From Hyphomicrobiales bacterium (GTDB taxonomy: Bacteria > Pseudomonadota > Alphaproteobacteria > Rhizobiales > Aestuariivirgaceae), in assembly GCA_025359265.1 (NCBI GenBank), contig JANYHB010000056.1, positions 1-34,370 of the forward strand: a DNA stretch of 34,370 nt, read 5' to 3'. Within the stretch, counting starts at the first letter, position 1; each line of letters opens with the position of its first letter. The notes beneath the pieces were generated by a model, which was not told the origin of the DNA, made no database searches, and was given only the letters and a program-made list of their open reading frames with translations. Both the position numbers and the translations under genes were made by a program. This document shows, piece after piece, positions 6,466-13,433 of this stretch.

Positions 6466-7677
6466 ATGCCCGCCATCAAAGCCCCCAAAAAGGCCAAGCC
6501 AAAAACACGCGCCAGCTTTGGTTCTTGGGAGCAGGAAAAAGTCACGGCGGTTTTGGTGCTGGCTGATGGCACCGTGATTGAAGGGTATGGCTTTGGGGCT
6601 GAAGGCGAGGCGGTGGCGGAAGTGTGCTTCAACACGGCGATGACCGGCTATCAGGAAATTCTGACAGACCCTTCTTATGCAGGCCAGATCGTCACTTTCA
6701 CTTTCCCGCACATCGGCAATGTGGGCACCAATGATGATGACATTGAAACCACCAATCTTGCCACCTCTGCAGCAGTGAAAGGCCTGATTGTGAAAGCGCC
6801 GATCACAGCGCCGGCCAATTATCGCTCGGCCAAGCATTTTGACAAATGGTTGAAAGCCCGTGGCATCATCGGGCTTTCCGGCATCGACACGCGCGCGCTG
6901 ACCATTTTGATCCGCGACAAGGGCATGCCCAATGGCGTGATTGCACACAAGGCATCAGGCAAGTTTGACATCAAGAAGCTGCACAAAATGGCGGCCGACT
7001 GGTCTGGCCTCGAAGGCCTCGATCTTGCGAAAGATGTCTCCCTCACCCAGCGCATGACGTGGGATGAAAAATTGTGGGATTGGGAAAAGGGTTATGAACA
7101 TGGTCACGGCAAATTAAAGGTTGTGGCGGTGGATTATGGCTTGAAGCGCAACATTCTGCGCTGCCTTGTTTCGGCGGGCTGCAATGTAACCGTGGTTCCA
7201 GCCACCGCCAAAGCCGAAGATATTTTGGCGATGAAGCCAGACGGCGTGTTCCTCTCCAACGGCCCGGGTGATCCCGCCGCCACGGGCGAATATGCCGTGC
7301 CTGAAATCAAAAAACTGGTGGCCAGCGGTATTCCGTTGTTTGGCATCTGCCTTGGCCACCAAATGCTTGCCATCGCCCTTGGCGGCCAGACGATGAAAAT
7401 GCACCAAGGCCACCACGGCGCCAACCATCCGGTGAAAGATTTCACCACTGGCAAGGTTGAGATCGTCAGCATGAACCACGGCTTCGCGGTGGACAAAGCC
7501 AGCCTGCCCAAGGGCGTGGTGGAAACCCATGTAAGCCTGTTCGACGGCAGCAACTGCGGCCTGGCACTGGAAGGCAAGCCGGTCTTTTCGGTGCAACACC
7601 ACCCCGAAGCCAGTCCCGGCCCGCAGGACTCGCATTATCTGTTTAAGAGGTTTGTGGGGTTGATGGAGAAGGCTTAG
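6466..7677 (+). CDS. carA: Carbamoyl-phosphate synthase small subunit
   Basis: The glutamine amidotransferase subunit that feeds ammonia to CarB for arginine and pyrimidine synthesis. The 403-residue protein has the CarA N-terminal domain (LVLADGTVIEGYGFGAEGE, FNTAMTGYQEILTDPSY) and a class I glutaminase domain with nucleophile Cys in FGICLGHQML and His/Glu in HHPEASPGP. A Lys-rich N-terminal extension of about 25 residues precedes the conserved core. GGAGA lies 6 nt before the ATG. carB is not in the window, as is usual for this group, where carA and carB are often apart. Confidence 0.97.
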   Translation: MPAIKAPKKAKPKTRASFGSWEQEKVTAVLVLADGTVIEGYGFGAEGEAVAEVCFNTAMTGYQEILTDPSYAGQIVTFTFPHIGNVGTNDDDIETTNLATSAAVKGLIVKAPITAPANYRSAKHFDKWLKARGIIGLSGIDTRALTILIRDKGMPNGVIAHKASGKFDIKKLHKMAADWSGLEGLDLAKDVSLTQRMTWDEKLWDWEKGYEHGHGKLKVVAVDYGLKRNILRCLVSAGCNVTVVPATAKAEDILAMKPDGVFLSNGPGDPAATGEYAVPEIKKLVASGIPLFGICLGHQMLAIALGGQTMKMHQGHHGANHPVKDFTTGKVEIVSMNHGFAVDKASLPKGVVETHVSLFDGSNCGLALEGKPVFSVQHHPEASPGPQDSHYLFKRFVGLMEKA

Positions 7678-7714
7678 TGTACTAAAAACGAAACTCAATC
7701 AATCGGAGAGGCAA

Positions 7715-7903
7715 ATGTTTGAGATTGGAAAAAATTACCAAATTAAGATGATATCGCTAGAGATGGAAGGCGAAACCGAAACTACGAGTGTTTGGAGTGT
7801 GGTAAAACACGAAGGTACGTTGATAAAGTTACAAAACCCGCATTCTAAGGACTTAGTAGTAAATACAGCATCAGCCCATTTTGTAAGTGCTGAAAAAGTA
7901 TAA
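7715..7903 (+). CDS. Small conserved-type hypothetical protein
   Basis: A 62-residue protein starting MFEIGKNYQIKMISLEM with GGAGAGG 5-6 nt before the ATG. It contains a pattern of short beta strands (GKNYQIKMI, SVWSVVKHEG, TLIKLQNP, VVNTASAHFVS) that could form a small barrel. I recall similar short proteins with a closing INTAS/VNTAS motif in Rhizobiales but cannot assign a function. It is clearly AT-richer than carA, 37 bp upstream, and could be a recent arrival or co-transcribed with it. A weak terminator follows. Confidence 0.6.
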   Translation: MFEIGKNYQIKMISLEMEGETETTSVWSVVKHEGTLIKLQNPHSKDLVVNTASAHFVSAEKV

Positions 7904-7931
7904 TTGCCTGTCGACACGGCGAAGGCGAATA

Positions 7932-7954
7932 AAGGACTGCCTTCCGCAGTTTTC
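7932..7954 (+). terminator. Weak intrinsic terminator after the carA / small-gene unit
   Basis: An 8-bp stem, AAGGACTGC against GCAGTTTTC with two G-T wobbles, and the loop CTTCC, run into a T-rich stretch. The perfect core is ACTGC / GCAGT (7936-7940 / 7946-7950). It lies before the convergent copG-like gene. Confidence 0.4.
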
Positions 7955-7967
7955 TCTGACACAGCAT

Positions 7968-8246
7968 TCAAGTCACTGCCTTATGCAAAATCGAATTGAT
8001 CAGTGTCTGGTAAGGCATGCCCTCTTGCACGGCTTTAGATTTCAAGCGCGCCAAGTCATTATTTGCGATCCACAAACTGATTGTCACTTGGCCGTTACCA
8101 GTAATCTTCTTCGCCTTTTTCACGATCCGATTATTGCGCCCTGGCGTGAGCTTGCCTTTGAGCGCAACATCACTCGCTTCAATCGCGTCAAAAAACTCCA
8201 GGTCTTTGTTGTCGGTGAACTTGCCAATCTTTGGTTCGGGCTTCAT
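7968..8246 (-). CDS. CopG/ribbon-helix-helix family antitoxin-like protein
   Basis: A 92-residue protein. The C-terminal half GQVTISLWIANNDLARLKSK then AVQEGMPYQTLINSILHKAV has the beta strand plus two helices of a ribbon-helix-helix domain like those of BrnA/CopG-type antitoxins. The Lys/Arg-rich middle (NNRIVKKAKKI) may contact DNA. It begins 1 bp after the stop of higA, so it is the third gene of a higB-higA-copG operon. Its usual partner, a BrnT- or RelE-like toxin, is not next to it. It may be an extra regulator or second antitoxin of this module. Confidence 0.75.
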   Translation of the reverse strand: MKPEPKIGKFTDNKDLEFFDAIEASDVALKGKLTPGRNNRIVKKAKKITGNGQVTISLWIANNDLARLKSKAVQEGMPYQTLINSILHKAVT

Positions 8247-8247
8247 T

Positions 8248-8538
8248 TCACACCAGCTCCAACTTCAAATGCCGTCCCACCATCTTCGCCGCGCGCATCA
8301 GCGTTTCCAAAGTGGCGCTTTCGTTCTTGGGGTCGAGCAGCCGGTCAATCTGCGCGCGGCTGGTTTGCATCATCTCAGCCATTCGGGTTTTGCTGATGCC
8401 CTTGCTTTTCATTTCTGCGGCAAGCTGTTCAGCGATCACTTCCTTCACGGCAGCCGAAGTCACTTCCTCGCGGATGCCCTGATCATCAAGCCAGTTTTCA
8501 AAGCTGGAGCCGCGATGCGAATTTTTCTTTTTGCTCAT
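8248..8538 (-). CDS. higA: XRE-family antitoxin (HigA-like)
   Basis: A 96-residue protein with a helix-turn-helix: AEMKSKGISKTRMAEMMQTS then RAQIDRLLDPKNESATLETL, typical of HigA/XRE antitoxins that pair with Gp49-like toxins. The start ATG (8538..8536) overlaps the toxin stop as ATGA, so translation is coupled. It would neutralise the upstream toxin and repress the operon. Order toxin first, antitoxin second is the HigBA order. Confidence 0.88.
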   Translation of the reverse strand: MSKKKNSHRGSSFENWLDDQGIREEVTSAAVKEVIAEQLAAEMKSKGISKTRMAEMMQTSRAQIDRLLDPKNESATLETLMRAAKMVGRHLKLELV

Positions 8539-8885
8539 GCCAAGAACTCCTTCAATCTTTGCCGCGCCAATTTCAAATCTGCCTCTGGCGTGGCCTGTGA
8601 TTTCTTCACCAAGCCATGCAGCGCGATAAGCTCGCCCTCGCAAAAGCCAAACAACACGCGCGCCTCCCGCTTGCTGGGCAGGGAAGAGCGCACCTCCCAC
8701 AAACCGCCTTTGAGCGATCGGCAAAGCGGCAACCCAATGGGCCAGCCGAATTGCACATTCGCTATGTCACGCCCGATGACCTTTCGGTCTTTCAGCGGCA
8801 GTTCATTCAGCCATTCTCGAACAGGCTCGCGCCCAGAGGCTGTCGACCAAAAGAAAAGCGGCAGTGGTTTGAGATGGCCAGCCAT
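8535..8885 (-). CDS. higB: RelE-superfamily toxin of the phage Gp49/DUF891 (HigB) type
   Basis: A 116-residue protein with the HigB/Gp49-like pattern: WLNELPLKDRKVIGRDI, then GLWEVRSSLPSKREARVLFG, then HGLVKKSQATPEADLKLARQ. The KK-x-TP-x3-L-x2-A-x2-R tail is diagnostic. Family members cleave mRNA on the ribosome. I chose the ATG at 8885 because the conserved domain begins just after it; a start at 8927 would add 14 unlikely residues. No Shine-Dalgarno precedes 8885, and the candidate promoter places transcription start within 1-2 nt of the ATG, so the mRNA may be leaderless. Confidence 0.88.
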   Translation of the reverse strand: MAGHLKPLPLFFWSTASGREPVREWLNELPLKDRKVIGRDIANVQFGWPIGLPLCRSLKGGLWEVRSSLPSKREARVLFGFCEGELIALHGLVKKSQATPEADLKLARQRLKEFLA

Positions 8886-8892
8886 TGGAAAG

Positions 8893-8921
8893 CTTGTACC
8901 AAAATAGATACGTTTTGACAA
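8893..8921 (-). promoter_or_regulatory. Candidate promoter of the higB-higA-copG operon
   Basis: On the minus strand, TTGTCA, a 17-bp spacer and TACAAG. The -10 is only 4 of 6, but the -35 is strong and the spacing is ideal. It ends 7 nt before the higB ATG. A copy of the ArsR half-site (8926-8941) lies directly upstream of the -35. Confidence 0.45.
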
Positions 8922-8925
8922 GCGC

Positions 8926-8941
8926 AAATATATTCAACCAA
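8926..8941 (+). repeat. 16-bp copy of the ArsR operator half-site near the higB promoter
   Basis: AAATATATTCAACCAA here is identical to 9340-9355 in the arsR/DUF1059 intergenic region, and its first 15 bp recur inverted at 9397-9411. The second half-site of the palindrome is not conserved here. It suggests possible cross-regulation of the toxin operon by the ArsR protein, or a shared ancestry of the two promoters. Confidence 0.7.
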
Positions 8942-8976
8942 TTAGATATTATAGAGGCCGTGCATTTCTATTTTTA

Positions 8977-9027
8977 CCCGTCATTCCGGTCGCGGCTCCG
9001 CTGCGCCTGGCATGGAATGACAGCGGG
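8977..9027. repeat. Inverted-repeat hairpin element (CGTCATTCC / GGAATGAC)
   Basis: CCCGTCATTCC (8977-8987) and GGAATGACAGCGGGG (9014-9028) can pair around a GC-rich loop. Similar intergenic hairpins beginning CGTCATTCC are widespread repeats in alphaproteobacterial genomes. It lies downstream of the DUF1059 gene and could act as its terminator or RNA-stabilising hairpin. Confidence 0.5.
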
Positions 9028-9059
9028 GAGGATGAGTCTGCCGCCGCGAAGTTGTCGCC

Positions 9060-9296
9060 TCACACCTCTTTCTTCTTCTCCCATTCCCCCTGAAACCAGG
9101 CCATCCATTTTTCGCGGTCGGCTTGGGTGTGGTTGGGGTTCATCATCAAATCGCGCATGGGCTTGTGGGCTTCATCTGTGGAACTGGCAACGTGCTGGCC
9201 GCATTGGCCCGCCACAGCCATCGCATCATTTCCCGAGAACGCCATGTCGCAGCCGCTGGCATCATTCATGATCTCTTTGCAGGTAAAGGTTTTCAT
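9060..9296 (-). CDS. DUF1059 family small protein
   Basis: A 78-residue protein MKTFTCKEIMNDASGCDMAF followed by GQCGQHVASSTDEAH, the conserved cysteine and GxCGxH pattern of the DUF1059 family. Function is unknown. AGGAGA lies 8 nt before the ATG at 9296. It is divergent from arsR, and an ArsR-type operator sits between the two starts, so both are probably controlled together. The C-terminal part is Trp- and Glu/Lys-rich (REKWMAWFQGEWEKKKEV). Confidence 0.8.
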   Translation of the reverse strand: MKTFTCKEIMNDASGCDMAFSGNDAMAVAGQCGQHVASSTDEAHKPMRDLMMNPNHTQADREKWMAWFQGEWEKKKEV

Positions 9297-9343
9297 CGCC
9301 GTGTTCTCCTGATTGAAATGCCAGCCTAACACGGCGATAAAAT

Positions 9344-9367
9344 ATATTCAACCAACCAGTTGACAAT
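9344..9367. promoter_or_regulatory. ArsR-type operator O2 (ATATTCAAC-N6-GTTGACAAT)
   Basis: An inverted repeat with the same 9-N6-9 geometry as O1, seven of nine positions paired. It lies between the divergent DUF1059 gene and arsR, about 50 bp from each start. Confidence 0.6.
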
Positions 9368-9383
9368 CATTCCGGCTTGCTCC

Positions 9384-9407
9384 ATATTCAACTTCATGGT
9401 TGAATAT
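9384..9407. promoter_or_regulatory. ArsR-type operator O1 (ATATTCAAC-N6-GTTGAATAT) overlapping the arsR start codon
   Basis: A perfect 9-bp inverted repeat with a 6-bp spacer. The ATG of arsR (9396-9398) lies inside the spacer, so the operator's right arm encodes the start of the protein (MVEYI). Binding there would block both transcription and initiation, a simple autoregulatory switch. Confidence 0.7.
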
Positions 9408-9758
9408 ATTTCACACACACTCGATCCCGTCTTCAACGCGCTGGGCGATGCCACCCGGCGCGCGATGTTGCGCCAACTTGCGCAAAGCCCGCGCACCGTC
9501 ACAGAACTTGCGGCCCCGCATGCCATGTCTCTCGCCGCCGCCTCAAAGCACATCAAGGTGCTCGAATCCGCTGGCCTCATCGCCCGCGATGTGCAGGGCC
9601 GCACCCACACGTGCCGCCTCAACGCCGGGCCTCTGGCCAGCGCGCAGGAGTGGCTGAACACTTACGAAAAGTTCTGGACCAGCCGCCTCGATGCCCTGGA
9701 AGCGCTGCTCAAATCCGATGACGCCGCAAAACCAAAGCCCAAACCGAAATCAAAGTGA
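9396..9758 (+). CDS. ArsR-family transcriptional repressor (SdpR-like, non-metal)
   Basis: A 120-residue winged-helix protein: LDPVFNALGDATRRAMLRQL, then the recognition helix SLAAASKHIKVLESAGL and wing ARDVQGRTHTCRL. The usual CxC metal ligands in the recognition helix are absent. The LDPVF-ALxDxTRRAML opening is typical of ArsR regulators paired with SRPBCC/AHSA1 proteins, and such a gene follows 10 bp downstream. The C-terminus is a Lys/Pro tail. I chose the ATG at 9396, in the operator, because family members start MV-[EN]; a start at 9360 would include non-homologous residues. Confidence 0.88.
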   Translation: MVEYISHTLDPVFNALGDATRRAMLRQLAQSPRTVTELAAPHAMSLAAASKHIKVLESAGLIARDVQGRTHTCRLNAGPLASAQEWLNTYEKFWTSRLDALEALLKSDDAAKPKPKPKSK

Positions 9759-9768
9759 GGAGAATATC

Positions 9769-10305
9769 ATGAGTGTCGCTGCTGAAAAATCTTATGGCAA
9801 AGTTATCGCACTACGCACGGTGGAAATCCAACGCGTGCTGCCCGGCCCCATCGAGCGCGTATGGGAATACCTCACCAAAAGCGACTTGCGCCGCCAATGG
9901 CTGGCCTCGGGCGAAATGGAATTGAAGGAGGGTGCCGCCTGCGAATTGGTTTGGCACCACGACCAGATCACCACACCATCTGGACAACGCCCCGACGATA
10001 TGAAATCTGAATCGCATTTGCCCTCGCGCATCACCGTGTGCGAGCCGCCGCACAAGCTGGGCTTCATGTTCTGGAGCGATAGTGAAGTGCTTTTCGAATT
10101 GAAACCGGCGGGCAATAACGTGCTGCTCACCCTCACGCACAGCAAGCTGCCCAGCCGAGGCATGATGGTGGGCGTCAGTACTGGCTGGCACAGCCATCTC
10201 GATGTTCTTGGGGCGCGGCTCTCAGGTGAAAAAGCCGAGAATTTTTGGGATCATTGGCGGGCTTACAAAGCTGACTATGAACAGCGCATTCCGCAGGATG
10301 CTTAG
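9769..10305 (+). CDS. SRPBCC/AHSA1-domain protein
   Basis: A 178-residue START-like ligand-binding protein of the AHSA1 group: VLPGPIERVWEYLTKSDLRR QW at the front and the closing GWHSHLDVLGARLSGEKAEN stretch typical of the family. Such proteins form a hydrophobic cavity, but the ligand is unknown. GAGGAG precedes the ATG by 6 nt and overlaps the end of arsR, so the two genes are co-transcribed. ArsR-AHSA1 pairs are common and poorly characterised; a small-molecule sensor or handling role is an inference. Confidence 0.87.
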   Translation: MSVAAEKSYGKVIALRTVEIQRVLPGPIERVWEYLTKSDLRRQWLASGEMELKEGAACELVWHHDQITTPSGQRPDDMKSESHLPSRITVCEPPHKLGFMFWSDSEVLFELKPAGNNVLLTLTHSKLPSRGMMVGVSTGWHSHLDVLGARLSGEKAENFWDHWRAYKADYEQRIPQDA

Positions 10306-10350
10306 CGCGCTTCCCGCTCGTTTTGGTTCAAGACCCTGATCCTGCTTTGC

Positions 10351-11121
10351 TCACTGCGCCGTAAATCCGCCATCGATCAAAATATCCTGCCCGTTGATCA
10401 TATCCGAAGCGCCTGACGCGAGGAACAAGATCAAATCCGCCACTTCAACTGTTTTGCCAAATCGGCCTGCGGGGATTTTGGCTTTCATCGGATCGCCCTT
10501 GGCGGGATCGCCCCACACCATCTCGCCCATCGGTGTGAGGATCACCGTCGGGCAAATCGTATTGGCTTGAATGTTGTGCCTGGCCCATTCAATGGTCATC
10601 ACTTTCGTCAGCATATTCAACCCGCCCTTGGATGCGCCATAGGCGGAGTGATCTTGCAGCGCCACCACGCCAGACTGTGATGAAACATTGATGATCTTGC
10701 CCCGGTTCTGCTTGATCATGTTGGGGGCCAGCGCTTGGGCCAACAAAAACGGCGCGCGCAAGTTTACATTGTTCACCCATTCCCAATCTGCGTCTGGAGT
10801 GTCCATGATGGATTTGATGGTTGTCACACCTGCACAGTTCACCAGTATGTCGATGGTTCCGAATGCCGACAACGCTTCTGTCGCTGCATTCTTCGGCCCT
10901 TCCAACGTGGCAAGATCGGCCGATATGGCAACGCATGTGCGACCCAGTTTTTCAATCGCTGCCTTTGCCTCGTTCAATCCATCATTATCGCGCCCCACGG
11001 CCACAATATCGGCCCCGGCGTCAGCTAAAACCTTGCACGCTTCAAGCCCAATGCCCTTGGTGGCACCGGTTACCAAGGCCCGACGGCCTTCCAGGGTAAA
11101 TCTTTTGATCCAGTTTGCCAT
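10351..11121 (-). CDS. SDR-family oxidoreductase (gluconate 5-dehydrogenase-like)
   Basis: A 256-residue classical SDR: cofactor motif TGATKGIG, NCAG in place of the usual NNAG, catalytic Ser in NVSSQSG, and YGASKGG supplying Tyr and Lys. The N-terminal FTLEGRRALVTG resembles gluconate 5-dehydrogenase and 3-ketoacyl reductase-like enzymes. The true substrate cannot be read from the sequence. Start chosen at 11121, where the family begins; a longer in-frame form from 11184 has no support. It stands alone, with the terminator of the upstream helix-hairpin-helix gene just before it. Confidence 0.85.
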   Translation of the reverse strand: MANWIKRFTLEGRRALVTGATKGIGLEACKVLADAGADIVAVGRDNDGLNEAKAAIEKLGRTCVAISADLATLEGPKNAATEALSAFGTIDILVNCAGVTTIKSIMDTPDADWEWVNNVNLRAPFLLAQALAPNMIKQNRGKIINVSSQSGVVALQDHSAYGASKGGLNMLTKVMTIEWARHNIQANTICPTVILTPMGEMVWGDPAKGDPMKAKIPAGRFGKTVEVADLILFLASGASDMINGQDILIDGGFTAQ

Positions 11122-11175
11122 TTGGTTTTCCACGCCTCGCTTTTGCTGAATAAACGAGAACGCATCATAGGATGG

Positions 11176-11209
11176 AAAAAACAAAAACCCCAGCTTTTCA
11201 GCCAGGGTT
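11176..11209 (-). terminator. Rho-independent terminator of the helix-hairpin-helix gene
   Basis: On the minus strand, AACCCTGGCT-gaaa-AGCTGGGGTT forms a 10-bp stem (two G-T wobbles) with a GAAA tetraloop, followed by TTTGTTTTTT. It lies 24 nt after the stop at 11233 and separates that gene from the SDR gene. Confidence 0.85.
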
Positions 11210-11232
11210 AGGCATAGGCGAAGATACGCATT

Positions 11233-11637
11233 TTAAGCCTTGGCTTTTGCAGCTTTCTTTTGGTCAACCTTGGCCCGAGGCAAAGCCCCTGCCACCAGTT
11301 CTTTGGCTTGGGCAATCCAATCTTCACGAATGGCACGGCCTTTCAAGTTTAACTTGGCATCCAGTTTTTCCAACGCAGAAAGTGTGAGGCCTGCAATGTC
11401 CACCAATGTGGCAAAGCCAGCGGCCTTGAGCTTGTCGGTCAACACCGGGCCAACGCCATCAATCAGTGAAATATCTGTGGCCGCGGGTTTGGCCTTCGCT
11501 CCAGACGGAGTGAGCGTCTCATAAGCACGCTGCCAATGAATTTCCGATCGGCCGTCGGGGTAGCCTTCCGAAACCCAAAAGGAATGGGCGAGGGCGGCAA
11601 TATCTTCGTGAGTGGCAGGAATCAATTTCTGTGACAT
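11233..11637 (-). CDS. DUF2934/helix-hairpin-helix domain protein
   Basis: A 134-residue protein. The N-terminal part (THEDIAALAHSFWVSEGYPD then GRSEIHWQRA) matches the DUF2934 pattern. The C-terminal part ISLIDGVGPVLTDKLKAAGF holds a helix-hairpin-helix (DGVGPVLTDKLKAAG), as in small DNA-binding and NuoE-tail-like proteins, followed by a Lys/Ala tail. Start at 11637 is supported by GGAGA. A DNA-associated role is likely but unproven. Confidence 0.75.
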   Translation of the reverse strand: MSQKLIPATHEDIAALAHSFWVSEGYPDGRSEIHWQRAYETLTPSGAKAKPAATDISLIDGVGPVLTDKLKAAGFATLVDIAGLTLSALEKLDAKLNLKGRAIREDWIAQAKELVAGALPRAKVDQKKAAKAKA

Positions 11638-11799
11638 GGCTGTCTCCAATGTTGGGTTGGGAGGCCCGTACCAGAATATGTTGCGTTGCACAATGATATT
11701 GCGCTGCACAAATTGTCACATAACGCATTCCGCGCTTGCAATGCTGGTTGCATTGCGCCATAGGCCCCCAATCGAAACCGAAAGCTGGTGGCTGAACGG

Positions 11800-11941
11800 A
11801 AGGGGCTTATGAAAGGCTCAAGGGCAAAACCCGTCTTCCCGTGTCTCTGCTCATTCGAAACTTGCTTCGAACCTTTCGTGAGGTTCGCATGGGGCTCGGC
11901 GCTTTCGGCAACGTGAATTGATTGCCTACGAAAGGAACCCT
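11800..11941 (+). other. Leader region of the rpsF operon
   Basis: The 140 or so bp before rpsF hold a 6-bp hairpin CGAACC (11868-11873) / GGTTCG (11882-11887) and the ribosome binding site AAAGGAA. Ribosomal operons of this kind often carry an S6:S18-binding autoregulatory leader, but I cannot fold one here with confidence. The promoter is not obvious. Confidence 0.3.
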
Positions 11942-12313
11942 ATGGCATTTTATGAACACATATTCTTGGTGCGCCAGGACGCGGCGCAAACCCAAGTTGA
12001 TGCATTGATTGAGCAATACTCAGGCGTGCTGTCCACCGGCGGTGCCAAAGTTGCGAAGGTGGAACAATGGGGGCTTAAATCCCTCACTTTCCGCATCAAG
12101 AAAAATCGCAAGGCTTATTTCTGCTATCTTAACATTGACGGCCCCCATCAAGCTATTGCTGAAATGGAACGGCAAATGTCGATTTCCGAAGACGTGATAC
12201 GCAATATGACAATCAAGGTTGAAGCCTTGGAAGAGGGGCCCTCGGCCCAAATGCGTCGCCGCGAAGAAAAGCGCCGCGATGATGATGGCTTCTCAATGGA
12301 GGACATGAGCTAA
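11942..12313 (+). CDS. rpsF: 30S ribosomal protein S6
   Basis: A 123-residue S6 protein: [19 protein letters not shown] at the start and the conserved [16 protein letters not shown] and [10 protein letters not shown] segments. The acidic/basic C-terminal tail ([19 protein letters not shown]) is usual for alphaproteobacteria. It binds S18 in the 30S platform. AAAGGAA precedes the ATG. Its stop overlaps the rpsR start as TAATG, so translation of the two partners is coupled. Confidence 0.97.
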   Translation: MAFYEHIFLVRQDAAQTQVDALIEQYSGVLSTGGAKVAKVEQWGLKSLTFRIKKNRKAYFCYLNIDGPHQAIAEMERQMSISEDVIRNMTIKVEALEEGPSAQMRRREEKRRDDDGFSMEDMS

Positions 12314-12555
12314 TGGCTTTTGAACAAGGCGCCCGCCGCCCATTTTTCCGCCGTCGTAAATCCTGCCCGTTCTCGGGCGACAATGCACAGAAGATCGACT
12401 ATAAGGATACGCGCCTGTTGCAGCGTTATCTTTCTGAGCGTGGCAAAATCATTCCAGGCCGTATTTCAGCCGTGTGTGCGTTGAAACAGCGTGAATTGGC
12501 GCAAGCCATCAAGCGCGCCCGTTTTCTGGGCTTGTTGCCTTATGTGATCGGGTAA
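12313..12555 (+). CDS. rpsR: 30S ribosomal protein S18
   Basis: An 80-residue S18: [20 protein letters not shown], then [20 protein letters not shown] and a closing [20 protein letters not shown], all family signatures. It binds 16S rRNA together with S6. It overlaps rpsF by one base and is followed 15 bp later by rplI. Confidence 0.98.
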   Translation: MAFEQGARRPFFRRRKSCPFSGDNAQKIDYKDTRLLQRYLSERGKIIPGRISAVCALKQRELAQAIKRARFLGLLPYVIG

Positions 12556-12570
12556 GGGGAGATAAAAACC

Positions 12571-13212
12571 ATGCAAGTTATACTTCTCGAACGGGTCAAC
12601 AAACTCGGCCATTTGGGCGAAGTGGTGAAGGTGAAAGACGGCTATGCCCGCAATTTCCTTCTGCCCACCAAAAAGGCTTTGCGCGCAACTGAAGCCAACA
12701 AGGCCAAGTTTGAGCGTGACCGCGCCGTGATCGAAGCCCGCAACGCTGAAACGCGCAAGGCTTCGGCTGATGAAGCCAAGCATATTGATGGCAAAATTTT
12801 TGTGATCATCCGTCAAGCCGGAGAGTCGGGCCAGCTCTATGGTTCCGTTTCACCGCGTGACATTGCGGAAGCGGCTGCCGCACAAGGTTTCCATATCAAT
12901 AAAAACCACGTTCATCTGGCGGCCACGATCAAAGCCATCGGCATGTATGATGCAGAAGTTTCACCGCACCCAGAAGTGACGGTGAAGGTTCAAGTTAACG
13001 TGGCCCGTTCGCCAGCCGAAGCTGAAGCGCAAGCCCGTGGTGAAGTGATGACCGGCGCTGCTGCAGATCGTGCTGAAACCCGTGCCGCTGCTGAAGCTCT
13101 GTTTGCTGAAGCCCAGGCTGATCAAGCCGCTGAGGAAGCAGCCGAAGAGCCAGGCATCGAAACCCCAAAAGAAGCCAAGGCCAAAAAGAAGCGAACACCA
13201 AAAGCTGAATAA
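12571..13212 (+). CDS. rplI: 50S ribosomal protein L9, with long C-terminal extension
   Basis: A 213-residue L9. The N-domain MQVILLERVNKLGHLGEVVK and VKDGYARNFLLPTKKALRAT and the long connecting helix are typical. The C-domain ends near residue 150, and an Ala/Glu/Lys-rich tail of about 60 residues (AEEAAEEPGIETPKEAKAKK and similar) follows. Such tails are seen in many alphaproteobacterial L9 proteins; E. coli L9 is about 149 residues. A strong terminator closes the rpsF-rpsR-rplI unit. Confidence 0.97.
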   Translation: MQVILLERVNKLGHLGEVVKVKDGYARNFLLPTKKALRATEANKAKFERDRAVIEARNAETRKASADEAKHIDGKIFVIIRQAGESGQLYGSVSPRDIAEAAAAQGFHINKNHVHLAATIKAIGMYDAEVSPHPEVTVKVQVNVARSPAEAEAQARGEVMTGAAADRAETRAAAEALFAEAQADQAAEEAAEEPGIETPKEAKAKKKRTPKAE

Positions 13213-13239
13213 CACCGCCAATTGTTGATCCAACTCTAA

Positions 13240-13268
13240 AACCCGTCCAGCAATGGACGGGTTATTTG
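13240..13268 (+). terminator. Rho-independent terminator after rplI
   Basis: A perfect 10-bp stem AACCCGTCCA / TGGACGGGTT with GCAA loop, followed by ATTTGCT. It is 27 nt after the rplI stop and separates the ribosomal genes from the histidine kinase. Confidence 0.85.
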
Positions 13269-13367
13269 CTGTAATATCGCTGAACTTTAGCTCTATAAAT
13301 CCAGCGCGACGTAGGTTTTGTGCTTTAAGTCTCAAATTTATTCTGTGGGGTTATGGTAGTCTGGGAG

Positions 13368-13433
13368 ATGACTATCGTCGAAAATCCATTGGCTTCTTTC
13401 GTTTGTCTTCACATCCAAGATTTTGAGCGTTGA
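13368..13433 (+). CDS. Possible 21-codon upstream ORF abutting the histidine kinase
   Basis: An ATG after CTGGGAG opens a frame of 21 codons (MTIVENPLASFVCLHIQDFE plus Arg) that ends TGA exactly before the ATG of the kinase (TGAATG). The kinase has no clear Shine-Dalgarno of its own, so translation could be coupled through this short ORF. The spacing from GGGAG to ATG is very short, so the ORF itself may be weakly translated. No family recognised. Confidence 0.3.
   Translation: MTIVENPLASFVCLHIQDFER

Noticed and set aside
7114-7698. 194-codon open frame on the minus strand
   Set aside because: It is the antisense shadow of the glutaminase domain of carA.
10318-10345. tRNA-like T-loop string GGTTCAAGACCC
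   Set aside because: No acceptor, D or anticodon stem can be built around it; it is only a short resemblance in the gap after the SRPBCC gene.
11942-12313. S6:S18-binding RNA leader immediately before rpsF
   Set aside because: A short hairpin is present, but I could not find the conserved element with confidence, so only a generic leader entry is given.
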